From contig JAJZCW010000001.1 of the NCBI GenBank assembly GCA_021828865.1, positions 19,851 through 83,850 of the forward strand: a DNA stretch of 64,000 bases. Reading direction: 5' to 3'. The DNA is from Bacillota bacterium. Lineage in GTDB: Bacteria > Bacillota > Bacilli > Alicyclobacillales > SLC66. Made by a program: the position numbers and the translations under genes. The notes under the pieces were generated by a model. It had not been told where the DNA came from, did not search any database, and saw nothing but the letters and a program-made list of their open reading frames with translations. This document shows, piece by piece, positions 51,217 to 60,288 of this stretch; position 1 is the stretch's first letter, and each line of letters begins with the position of its first letter.

Positions 51217-52318
51217 CTACAATTTTTCGGATATATTGATAGCGGTAATAGGCAGAACAGGTACCCTCACTAGACACCATGCATGTACCGATAGGATGTT
51301 CGGGCGTACACGCCTTACCAAAGGAAGGACAATCCCAGGGTTGTTTAACACCTTTTGTGATGGGTCCACAGATGCATGTCTCTGGTTCACTCGTCTCGAC
51401 ATGGCTCACCCAATCAGCAAATTTGTGCTCCGCATCGTACTCCCTGAAACTTGCCCGAATTCCCATTCCGCTTCCCGGGATGACGCCAATCCCTCGCCAT
51501 TCCTGGTCCACTCGCTCAAAAATAGTATCGATGACGGCCTGTGCTTTTTCGTTGCCCTGATGTTGTACTACCCGCTTGTATTGCACCTCGACTTCACAGC
51601 GGCCTTCCTGTCTTTGCCGCAAAATCATCAGCACTGATTGCAGGATGTCGTTTGGTTCAAACCCTGAAATAACGACAGGGTGACCGTAATCTCTTGGAAT
51701 GAATTCATAATCCTGACTGCCAACGACCGTACTCACGTGGCCTGGTCCCAAAAAGGCGTCGATTTTTACTTCTGGATCGTTCAACAAAAATTGGATGACT
51801 GGCGGAACTAATACGTGATTGCTAAGAATGGAAAAGTTTTTAATTCCAGACTGTCTTGCTTTCAACACACTGAAACCATTGGGAGGGATGGTGGTTTCAA
51901 AGCCGATAGCGAAAAAAACGACCTCGTGATCAGGATGATCCATCGCCAGTTTTAGTGCGTCAAGGCTCGAATATACCATTCGTACGTTCGCGCCTTTTGC
52001 CTTTTCTTTCAAAAGCGTGGATTCGGTACCCGGTACCCTCAGCATATCACCATACGTGGCAATGATCGTTTTCGGACGCCTCGCCAGATTGATAATCTGA
52101 TTGATTTTGCCCATCGGCGTTACACACACCGGACATCCAGGGCCATGAATGAAACTCACCTGGGGTGGTAACACTTGATCAATCCCTGAACGAAAAATGG
52201 CATGCGTGTGCCCACCGCAAATCTCCATGATGTGAATCGGTTCTGTGGCGACTTTCTCGATTTCTTTTAGGAGCGCGGACGCCACTTCCGGGTTTCTGAA
52301 CTCGTCAATGTATTTCAC
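51209..52318 (-). CDS. hypD: Hydrogenase formation protein HypD
   Basis: A 369-aa iron-sulphur protein that, with HypC, holds the Fe(CN)2CO unit. Motifs: EICGGHTHAIFRSGI, HGPGCPVCVTP, FFAIGFETTIP, and the C-terminal cysteines CICGPITKGVKQPWDCPSFGKACTPEHPIGTCMVSSEG, read as CICG, WDCPSFGKAC and GTCMVSSEGTC. Full length. Lies directly after hypC. Confidence 0.97.
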   Translation of the reverse strand: MKYIDEFRNPEVASALLKEIEKVATEPIHIMEICGGHTHAIFRSGIDQVLPPQVSFIHGPGCPVCVTPMGKINQIINLARRPKTIIATYGDMLRVPGTESTLLKEKAKGANVRMVYSSLDALKLAMDHPDHEVVFFAIGFETTIPPNGFSVLKARQSGIKNFSILSNHVLVPPVIQFLLNDPEVKIDAFLGPGHVSTVVGSQDYEFIPRDYGHPVVISGFEPNDILQSVLMILRQRQEGRCEVEVQYKRVVQHQGNEKAQAVIDTIFERVDQEWRGIGVIPGSGMGIRASFREYDAEHKFADWVSHVETSEPETCICGPITKGVKQPWDCPSFGKACTPEHPIGTCMVSSEGTCSAYYRYQYIRKIVGE

Positions 52319-52321
52319 CCG

Positions 52322-52552
52322 TTATTCCCTCCAAAACTCGTCATCAAAAGTGCTTTGGAGAATCTCCATGGTTTCCTGCGCTTCCTTTTCGTCAATCTTT
52401 TGCAGCGCAAATCCCACATGCACCAACAGGTAATCCCCCACGATCACATCGTCTACCAAATCAATACTCACGTTTCTCTCTACACCCGCAATGTCCACCT
52501 TGGCCATGGTATCCTCTACGCTGACCACTTTGGCAGGAACAGCTAGACACAT
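52322..52552 (-). CDS. hypC: Hydrogenase assembly chaperone HypC
   Basis: A 76-aa chaperone starting with MCLAVPAKVV; the second-position Cys contacts HypD and the large-subunit iron. VSIDLV and GDYLLVHVGFALQKIDE are standard. It ends with an acidic helix. It precedes hypD by three bases. Confidence 0.97.
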   Translation of the reverse strand: MCLAVPAKVVSVEDTMAKVDIAGVERNVSIDLVDDVIVGDYLLVHVGFALQKIDEKEAQETMEILQSTFDDEFWRE

Positions 52553-52561
52553 AAGATTTCT

Positions 52562-52966
52562 TCACCTCTCTTTATGGATAGGAATGCCATAGAACTGATC
52601 ACTTGCCTGCCATTCTTTTTGGATGTACGCCGCAAGTTGCGGATTCAGGTGACCGACTGACGCAAGGGGCGCCGCAAAATCGACTGGCAACTTTTGCGTT
52701 TGAAAGCACCAATGGGAAAACTTTTTAATGAGAGTTAAGCGCCGATCTAGGCTTTCCGTTCCCTGTTGCGATTCGATCGCCAATTTATAGAGAAAAGCCT
52801 CGACAGCACTTCGCAGGTGTGAAATCTTGATTTCTTCCTGATCATCAAATAAAAAATTCGTCAAATGATACCAGTCATATAGGTCTTCCAATTCTTCATT
52901 TGTTAATGGTGCGTTAGAGGCTTCTTTTATCGCTTCATATTCTTCAATCCAAGAGGAATTTAGCAT
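52562..52966 (-). CDS. Hydrogenase-cluster protein of unknown function
   Basis: A 134-aa helical acidic protein (LTNEELEDLYDWYHLTNFLFDD, then a mixed helical region ending in QFYGIPIHKER). No metal or nucleotide motif. Its position between the maturation protease (overlap of seven bases) and hypC suggests a small chaperone or adaptor for this hydrogenase, comparable in place to HyaE/HupG-H genes elsewhere, but I recognise no homology. Start ATG at 52964-52966. Confidence 0.75.
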   Translation of the reverse strand: MLNSSWIEEYEAIKEASNAPLTNEELEDLYDWYHLTNFLFDDQEEIKISHLRSAVEAFLYKLAIESQQGTESLDRRLTLIKKFSHWCFQTQKLPVDFAAPLASVGHLNPQLAAYIQKEWQASDQFYGIPIHKER

Positions 52967-53439
52967 GGGTATTCAAACTCCTGTATGAGAGATTCAAATA
53001 ACGCGTCACAACTTTTTTTAACCACTTCACTGATGCCTTCCCCAAAATCTAGTCTGTCGATCTCCACGCCATAGAGCCATATGTTATCGGGAGACAACGG
53101 ATGATCTTCGATTTCGTAGTAAAGCCGTAACACCTGTTCCAAACCAAAATCATGACTTGACTGAGCAGGCCAATCTTCAAGCGCGGAGGCAGGAATTTTA
53201 TATACATCCCCTGGCTTCCCTTGAGTATTGATCGCATCAAAAAAGAATATTTGGTTCGCACCGTCCATGAAATTCAACAAGTTGAGCCCTCCTGTACCAC
53301 CGCTTAAAATAACGGCAGGCAATCCTTGCCACTTGGCGTTACCACCACTGCCAAGTCTTGAAGAGAAGAGGTCGAGGAGATAAGGGCCTACCCCATCATC
53401 TCCCCACAACGGATTACCGATAAATATCATTTTAATCAT
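52960..53439 (-). CDS. Hydrogenase maturation endopeptidase
   Basis: A ~159-aa protease that removes the C-terminal tail of the large subunit after nickel insertion. N-terminal GNPLWGDDGVGPYLLDLF carries the nickel-sensing Glu/Asp position (Asp in DDG), and FFFDAINTQGKPGDVYKI and the HDFGLEQVLRLYYE His/Asp motifs fit the HupD/HyaD family. The start chosen is ATG at 53437-53439; the longest frame would add 29 unlikely residues overlapping the large subunit gene. Ribosome-binding site weak. Confidence 0.9.
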   Translation of the reverse strand: MIKMIFIGNPLWGDDGVGPYLLDLFSSRLGSGGNAKWQGLPAVILSGGTGGLNLLNFMDGANQIFFFDAINTQGKPGDVYKIPASALEDWPAQSSHDFGLEQVLRLYYEIEDHPLSPDNIWLYGVEIDRLDFGEGISEVVKKSCDALFESLIQEFEYPC

Positions 53440-53456
53440 TGATCTTTTTCTTTTCT

Positions 53457-55013
53457 CTAAAGCCCTAAAGTAAAGCGATGAACTTCTTTGCCGCTCTTGG
53501 TGGTGTGAACCGTACATACCAGGCAAAGGTCATAGGAACGAAGGGTGTGTTGAAGTTCGATTGGGTTTTTCGGATCTTCTACCGTCACGTCCATCACCGC
53601 TTGTTCCACAGGACCTGGCACATTGTTTTCATCGCGTGGGCTGATGTTCCAGGTGGTTGGTGCGATGATTTGATAGTTTTCAATTCGATTGTCCTTAAAT
53701 TCAGCCCAGTGTGCCAGTGCGCCGCGATGAGCTTCTGTCCAACCGAAAGCGAATCCGTCTTTGACTTCGCGAGGAGTTTCCATATAGAATGGCCCTTTCG
53801 GATTGACGGATTTGAGCCAATTGCGAATGACATAATGGCCTGCCAACATTTCGTGGAAACGGGCAAATTGACGCAAAAACACGCTCGGGCCCATCCGTTT
53901 TTCCATGTCTACGATCAGAGGATCACCCGCGATCAGGAGTCTTGAAAGTGGTCCGACCTCTGTCGCTAATCCGTCAAAACGTGGCGCTTTGGAGAAGCTA
54001 TATTTTTCACCGGGGATATTCAGCATGTCAATGGGATTGGTTTTCCCTTGCCAAGGATGCAACGGACCATTGCCTTCATAGTAAGAGTGCGCCATATGCT
54101 CCATTACGCGTTGTTGGAATGCCATGTGGTCTGTGGCAATTTCATTTGCCCCATCATGCATGAACGCGCTGTGATAGACGCCACCTGGATACCAGAATTG
54201 TCCTGGTTCGGTTTCAAAGGCTGGATACCCTAGAAAATGGCCACTGCCGCGGCCGTATTTGTCCCAACCATATTCAAGCGCCTGTTTAATAAACAGTCCC
54301 AGGTCGCTGTCCTCATGATCGCCTCGTCCCATCCATTCCTGTAAATCATCCCAAGTTTTCACTGATAGATAATCATCCAGTTTGCCTTTAAGGACATAAG
54401 GTTCAATAAATTGCTCACGAACATCTTCCAGAATACCGAGTGATTTCGTGATATCCGCAACGGACGGACTGCTCGTCACACCGCCTGGAACAAAGGAAGA
54501 CGGATTCGGCTGTTGACCGGCAAAAATCGCCGTAATTTCCACCACCCGTTTGGACCATACTACCGCCGCCTTATATGAGCTTCCTGTAAACGGGTTGATG
54601 CGTGACTTTAATTTCTCAAAATCACGAAAATCTTTGTAATAATCGTTAACCATATCTGGACCAAAAATCAGATAAAAGTGACGCATCGCGCTCATATGAC
54701 TTTCTGTCGATCCAACGATATTGCGAACAATGCGCGCTTGAAGCGGCAGGGCATTTCCTCCAATGCCATTGTCGCTTGCCATGTCGACCAGTTTTACGGC
54801 ACTGGTGATGTGGGAAATCGAACAAATTCCGCATATTCTTGGTGTCATGGTAATGCCTAGCCAAGGGTCTTTGCCTTTGAGGATTTTTTCATATCCTCTA
54901 AACATCACTGCTTTGGCGGTAGATGAAAGCACCTTGCCGCCTTCTACTTCCACTTCAAAGTCAAGGTCACCCTCCACACGACCTGCAGGACTTAATTTGA
55001 CTGTTTCGGCCAT
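53457..55013 (-). CDS. hupL: [NiFe] hydrogenase large subunit, group 2a-like
   Basis: A 518-aa catalytic subunit. N-terminal metal motif PRICGICSISH; C-terminal motif reads YDLCLVCTVH followed by a 15-residue tail to be cleaved by the maturation protease. The pair of CxxC motifs binds nickel and iron. Sequence style (ELEDSEVEVEGG-like N-terminus, tail TTKSGKEVHRF) resembles cyanobacterial uptake HupL (group 2a). The usual Pro before the third Cys (DPC) is Leu here. Start ATG with GGAGGAG upstream. Cytosolic; no signal. Confidence 0.95.
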   Translation of the reverse strand: MAETVKLSPAGRVEGDLDFEVEVEGGKVLSSTAKAVMFRGYEKILKGKDPWLGITMTPRICGICSISHITSAVKLVDMASDNGIGGNALPLQARIVRNIVGSTESHMSAMRHFYLIFGPDMVNDYYKDFRDFEKLKSRINPFTGSSYKAAVVWSKRVVEITAIFAGQQPNPSSFVPGGVTSSPSVADITKSLGILEDVREQFIEPYVLKGKLDDYLSVKTWDDLQEWMGRGDHEDSDLGLFIKQALEYGWDKYGRGSGHFLGYPAFETEPGQFWYPGGVYHSAFMHDGANEIATDHMAFQQRVMEHMAHSYYEGNGPLHPWQGKTNPIDMLNIPGEKYSFSKAPRFDGLATEVGPLSRLLIAGDPLIVDMEKRMGPSVFLRQFARFHEMLAGHYVIRNWLKSVNPKGPFYMETPREVKDGFAFGWTEAHRGALAHWAEFKDNRIENYQIIAPTTWNISPRDENNVPGPVEQAVMDVTVEDPKNPIELQHTLRSYDLCLVCTVHTTKSGKEVHRFTLGL

Positions 55014-55041
55014 CTTTACTCCTCCGCAACCTATTTTTCAA

Positions 55042-56019
55042 TTACTTCCTGGTAGCCACTTCTGGGCTGAGTTTCTTTTTGCGATTTTCGAGTTCTTTTG
55101 GAGTTGCCATATAGGCAAACACTTTGCCGATTCCGTAAGGAAGTACGCGTGAATCTTCCCGCATTGGTGTCAGCTTCTCTCTACTGTAAAACGGATGTTC
55201 TACTGAATAATTCTCATTTGGCCATCCAATGTCTGTGCATCCGAGGCATGGAGAGCCCGCACGGGTTTTGCTGGATTGGCGGTTCCACAAACGAACATTG
55301 CAATCGGATTGTGTGTAAGGTGCTCTGCAACCTTTTTCAAAGAACAGGCAACCCTGTTGGGTATATTCCATGACGGAGTGTTTATGCTCATAGTATTCAT
55401 TGCGGGGACACCCAGTGTGCGTGGTGGTGCCATAAAATGCGACGGGGCGCATATATTCATCAAATTCGAGGAAATGCGCAAGCCCTTCGGCAATAGCCAT
55501 TAGTGTTTGCAATTGCCAATCGGGGTGAGCCGGACAACCTGTGAGATTAATCACAGGCAGTCCTGCCCGTGAATGATATTCTTTACCAAGAAGGCCACCG
55601 TGTTGTTTATTCAGGTATTGTAGACCTACCGCTTCTGTCGGATTAGGGTCCATTGCGGGAAACCCGCCGTGTGTCGCACAATCCCCAATAGCGACCACAA
55701 AATCGGCTACATCGGCCAGTTCTTTAATAATGTCTTTAATCGGACGATCAGCAAATAAGTTATAAAGTCCTGTTCCATTCGGACCAAGAGGAATGGATCC
55801 TTCGATGACCAAAATATCGAGTTTCGTTTTTTCAGTAGTCAGATCATGCAATAACGTATGTACATGATCTCCCCATAGCGGCGACACAGAAGGGTGATAT
55901 AATACATTAACATCGTATCGATTGATAAAATCTGTTAAATCAGGGCCTTCCGCATTGAGCAATGCCATCGTGTTACCACTGCAGGCCTGAGCTTGTAACC
56001 AAAGTAAATTGATGCCCAA
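55042..56019 (-). CDS. hupS: [NiFe] hydrogenase small subunit, group 2a-like
   Basis: A ~325-aa subunit carrying three iron-sulphur clusters. LLWLQAQACSGNTMALLNAEGP matches the cyanobacterial HupS start, with CSGN instead of CxxC, which is normal for group 2a. Other cluster ligands: EGSIP, GDCATHGG, TGCPAHPDW, HTGCPRNEYY, GCLFFEKGC, and LWNRQSSKTRAGSPCLGCTD. No Tat signal or membrane anchor, so the enzyme is cytosolic. The start is TTG at 56017-56019 behind GGAGGTGG; the frame's upstream ATG lies inside that site. Confidence 0.95.
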   Translation of the reverse strand: MGINLLWLQAQACSGNTMALLNAEGPDLTDFINRYDVNVLYHPSVSPLWGDHVHTLLHDLTTEKTKLDILVIEGSIPLGPNGTGLYNLFADRPIKDIIKELADVADFVVAIGDCATHGGFPAMDPNPTEAVGLQYLNKQHGGLLGKEYHSRAGLPVINLTGCPAHPDWQLQTLMAIAEGLAHFLEFDEYMRPVAFYGTTTHTGCPRNEYYEHKHSVMEYTQQGCLFFEKGCRAPYTQSDCNVRLWNRQSSKTRAGSPCLGCTDIGWPNENYSVEHPFYSREKLTPMREDSRVLPYGIGKVFAYMATPKELENRKKKLSPEVATRK

Positions 56020-56059
56020 AGATGCCACCTCCATTTTAAGTGGTGAAAGAGTTGTGGAA

Positions 56060-56656
56060 TTAGGAAGAGATTTTCATCGCATTGCGAATCGTTTTCAATA
56101 CTTTTTGAGTGGAAGGTTCTTTAATCATGCGCAACAAGTCAAGCAGCGAGATGGCAGTTTCGTCTTTGTTGGCATTCTCATAAGCTTGTTCAAAAACACG
56201 AAGGACTTGAAGTATTAAATCGAAATACTCTGAATTTATCGCCTCGCCCAATTTGATTAACCCTGACAAAACACCGACATCGCTTAATTTCCTCAGCCCC
56301 ACCATTACTTCACTCATTGCCTCTGCTGACTCTACAAATTCATCTACAAGAACCGGCAATTTTGAAATGGATGGTGAAGATAATACTGGTTTTACTTGCA
56401 TCAACAGTGGTTTGAACGTAGAAGTGATTTTGTCAATGGGATCCATCACCTCATGAACCCCTTCCACAAACCGATCAATCACCGTTTGATCTGCCATGGT
56501 TTCGTTCGTATAGTAGAGTGCCATTTGCGTCAAATCCAATAAGCGAGTAATGGTAGGCAATTGATCAATTAGGCGTTCTAATTGCATCGAAACAGTGGGA
56601 TCTGTCAATTTATCAAGAAGTTGATCATTTGATGAGACTGTAGTCTGAGGGACCAT
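56060..56656 (-). CDS. DUF1641-domain protein linked to the hydrogenase
   Basis: A 198-aa largely helical soluble protein. Residues ~60-190 (including VDEFVESAEAMSEVMVGLRKLSDVGVLSGLIKLGEAI) match the DUF1641 pattern, which in other bacteria accompanies formate dehydrogenase and hydrogenase genes and is thought to link them to membrane redox partners. First gene of the hydrogenase block, 40 bases upstream of hupS. Start ATG with AAAGGAGGAG. Function unproven. Confidence 0.8.
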   Translation of the reverse strand: MVPQTTVSSNDQLLDKLTDPTVSMQLERLIDQLPTITRLLDLTQMALYYTNETMADQTVIDRFVEGVHEVMDPIDKITSTFKPLLMQVKPVLSSPSISKLPVLVDEFVESAEAMSEVMVGLRKLSDVGVLSGLIKLGEAINSEYFDLILQVLRVFEQAYENANKDETAISLLDLLRMIKEPSTQKVLKTIRNAMKISS

Positions 56657-56880
56657 ATGACTCCTCCTTTCGATATTTTTTTATTAACAATTAAATACTT
56701 TATTACATATACAAGATAAAAGATTTATCAACTTCATTCTACGTGCATTTGTGCTATTTGGGTGGTTATTTAAGACTATACAATAGTTTACAATGTCTAT
56801 TATTTTCTCATTGAGATAGTATGGATGAGTTACATGTAGTATCATTAAAGTGTGAAAATTTATAATTTTATGAGTAAAAG
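56657..56880 (-). other. AT-rich control region of the hydrogenase operon
   Basis: About 220 bases with no gene. On the minus strand TTGATA and TGTAAT-like elements (~56712-56735) could be a promoter with an 18-base spacer. An imperfect palindrome (56774-56797, GACATTGTA and TATAGTC ends) might be a regulator site. No Fnr (TGTGA-N6-TCACA) or Rex box was found. Confidence 0.4.
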
Positions 56881-56917
56881 GGCATAGCAGATAATAGTGT
56901 TCATCATCCGCTATGCC
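56876..56917 (-). terminator. Hairpin after the tyrosine phenol-lyase pseudogene
   Basis: GGCATAGC (56881-56888) pairs with GCTATGCC (56910-56917) around a 21-base loop; the minus strand continues with CTTTT. A moderately strong terminator. Confidence 0.55.
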
Positions 56918-56934
56918 ATATTTTCAGCTATTAA

Positions 56935-58386
<1,452 letters not shown>

Positions 58387-58394
58387 TCACTTAG

Positions 58395-58424
58395 AGTATA
58401 GAAGTAAGCGTTTTCAAATTTCAA
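58395..58424 (-). promoter_or_regulatory. Promoter with CcpA (cre) site ahead of tpl
   Basis: On the minus strand TTGAAA (58424-58419) and TATACT (58400-58395) are 18 bases apart. Between them lies TGAAAACGCTTACT (58416-58403), matching the cre consensus TGWAANCGNTNWCA at 13 of 14 positions. Position over the spacer implies repression by CcpA in rich sugar conditions. Confidence 0.7.
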
Positions 58425-58560
58425 AAATATGATAGCAGCGGTGACGCTTTGCCACATAACCGCATATAGGCAAAAAAGTGGACATGGTTATCTCCCCATG
58501 CATAAAGGCAAAGGGACACATAGGATACATGGACGGCTAATGGAGGGAGGGGAAAAGAGG

Positions 58561-58836
58561 ATGTATCACCCACTTTACTATCATGCCAGAAGGTATGCAG
58601 GACAACCAGTTTTTGTGTACCATCAAAACGGTGTTGTCTATCACGGTATCGTCAGCATGGTCACACCAACTGGTGTATATCTGTTGAACTGTCACCCCAT
58701 CCAAAGATTAATTGGTTATCAAGCGAATGAATCGGAAGCCGAATTGGAGCTCGTTTATGCACCTGGCGCGTATTTTGCTTTTGGCGCTTTAACAGGCTTG
58801 ACGATCGGCGCACTGGCATACGGTATGAACTGGTAG
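58561..58836 (+). CDS. Small tyrosine/histidine-rich protein of unknown function
   Basis: A 91-aa protein beginning MYHPLYYHARRYAGQPVFVYH and continuing with NGVVYHGIVSMVTPTGVYLL. The C-terminal ~30 residues include a hydrophobic, glycine-rich stretch (FAFGALTGLTIGALAYGMNW) that could contact a membrane. Tyr/His-rich start is reminiscent of spore-surface proteins, but I recognise no family. Start ATG at 58561 after GGAGGGAGGGG. Divergent from tpl; shares a terminator with the esterase remnant. Confidence 0.7.
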   Translation: MYHPLYYHARRYAGQPVFVYHQNGVVYHGIVSMVTPTGVYLLNCHPIQRLIGYQANESEAELELVYAPGAYFAFGALTGLTIGALAYGMNW

Positions 58837-58841
58837 AAGAA

Positions 58842-58877
58842 AAGGCGCCCTTTTCTTTTTTAGAAATAGGGCGCCTT
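58842..58877. terminator. Bidirectional hairpin between convergent genes
   Basis: AAGGCGCCC (58842-58850) and GGGCGCCTT (58869-58877) form a perfect 9-bp stem; T-runs flank both sides weakly (TTACTTT and TTTTC). Confidence 0.75.
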
Positions 58878-58901
58878 ACTTTATGAATGCCGCATCGGTA
58901 A

Positions 58902-59263
58902 TCATGCGAGTACATCCTGTATTTTTGCATCCCAGTAGGCCCAATCGTGTGTACCTGGACCTTCATCGTATGTGTAGTCAAAGCTGGATTTCTCTACCTT
59001 ATCCGTGAAATAGCTGAGGTGCACCTGTGGCATGATCACCGCCAGGCCAAGTGGCGCTACATACCTCTCGATGGAAGTGCGCCGCACCCAAGTGGTGTCA
59101 TCATCAGATCTTCCGTGTAGCAAATACAGCGTTGGATGCTTCTTGCTGTCACGACTGACATTTTGCATGCCTATTTGTGCGTAGGTATTTTGTGGCAGTA
59201 TCACGGTCATAGACGAATTTAATCCGAGCACCTCAGAAAAAAATGACATTGGATGAGTGCCAT
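58902..59263 (-). pseudogene. Esterase (EstA/D-like) remnant with frameshift and large deletion
   Basis: The start region ATGGCACTCATCCAATGTCAT (behind GAGGTGAGGAA, ATG at 59261-59263) reads MALIQCHFF, then a run of seven T residues breaks frame; one more T would give FFSEVLGLNS, the usual start of this esterase family. After YLLHGRSDDDTTW and SIERYVAPLGLAVIMPQVH, the sequence jumps to YDEGPGTHDWAYWDAKIQDVL, so roughly 130 residues including the GxSxGG nucleophile and Asp are missing. Two lesions imply a dead gene. It follows the alcohol dehydrogenase by 4 bases. Confidence 0.8.
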
Positions 59264-59267
59264 TTCC

Positions 59268-60251
59268 TCACCTCGTTTGATCCCTGTGAGTCATGGTCAA
59301 AACAGTACGGAATTTTGCCTTTGCGCTCATCATACGATCAAATGCCGCTTGCGCATCTTCGAGTGAATATTCTTCAATCATCGATTGAACTCCGGTAAGC
59401 ACACTGTAACGGATGGTTTCTTCTGAATCCTTGGCAACGCCTGCTGTCCACCCTCTCATTGATCGTTTTCCATTCAAAAAATGCACCGGGCTAATATGGA
59501 GCGGCTCACCGGTACCTGCGACCGTAATCAATTCGCCACCCGGTGCTAGTCCACCAAACACCTCGCTGATCGCATCACCACTTGGCGCTGTGGCCAAAAT
59601 CGCCTTGGCGCCCCCCAGTCCTTTTAGTACAGCGGCAGGATCTTCCTTTTCAGTGTCAATATATAAATGTGCGCCAAGTTGCAATGCAAGGGATTTTTTT
59701 TCAGAGCCACGGGAAATGGCCACTGTGTAAAACCCGGCATTTTTAGCAAATTGGATCGCCAAATGACCTAGTCCTCCGATGCCTAAAACCGCGACCATAT
59801 CCCCCATTCGCGCAATACTATTTTTGAGCGCACCAAAAGTGGTCACGCCAGCACATAAAAGAGGCGCCGCTTCTACTGACGATAGTTCTGCTGGAATATG
59901 TGCGAGGCCATCTGCATAGGCCACCATGTATTCTGCATAACCTCCGTCCATGGTAAGGCCTGTCACTTCGCCATGCCCCCCGTTCCAACCAACACCAACC
60001 CGTTCACCTATTGACCAGCCAGTGACGCCTTCGCCTAATTTTTCGATGACGCCGATCACTTCATGTCCGGGTACTCTTGGATAATGCATTTGTGGGTGAT
60101 GGCCTTCGATGGCTACCATTTCCCCGTGACAAACGCCACATGCTTCCACTCGCAACAGCACCTGGCCACTTTTCGGATCTGGGATGGCCAATTCCACCAC
60201 TTCAAGTGGGCCACCTCGTTTTGTAATTTGTACTGCTTTCATCATCGCCAT
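59268..60251 (-). CDS. Zinc-dependent alcohol dehydrogenase lacking the structural-zinc loop
   Basis: A 327-aa medium-chain dehydrogenase. Catalytic zinc ligands are in EACGVCHGEMVAIEGHH and GHEVIGVI; the NAD site is VLGIGGLGHLAIQFAK. The family's four-cysteine structural zinc loop normally lies between GWNGGH and GEVTGL, but here GGH is joined directly to GEVTGL, a loss of about 18 residues without breaking frame. The enzyme may be unstable or rely on a different fold support. Start ATG with GGGAGGG upstream. It heads the adh-esterase pair. Confidence 0.9.
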   Translation of the reverse strand: MAMMKAVQITKRGGPLEVVELAIPDPKSGQVLLRVEACGVCHGEMVAIEGHHPQMHYPRVPGHEVIGVIEKLGEGVTGWSIGERVGVGWNGGHGEVTGLTMDGGYAEYMVAYADGLAHIPAELSSVEAAPLLCAGVTTFGALKNSIARMGDMVAVLGIGGLGHLAIQFAKNAGFYTVAISRGSEKKSLALQLGAHLYIDTEKEDPAAVLKGLGGAKAILATAPSGDAISEVFGGLAPGGELITVAGTGEPLHISPVHFLNGKRSMRGWTAGVAKDSEETIRYSVLTGVQSMIEEYSLEDAQAAFDRMMSAKAKFRTVLTMTHRDQTR

Positions 60252-60288
60252 ATGTGCACCCTCCCGAAATTCATCTGGTTATGTCATT

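Noticed and set aside
56005-56019. Missing second cysteine (CSGN) in the hydrogenase small subunit looked like a lost cluster ligand
   Set aside because: CSGN at this point is normal in cyanobacterial HupS and group 2a enzymes, which the rest of the sequence resembles.
56657-56880. Fnr or Rex box upstream of the hydrogenase operon
   Set aside because: No segment fits TGTGA-N6-TCACA or TTGTGAA-N4-TTCACAA well enough.
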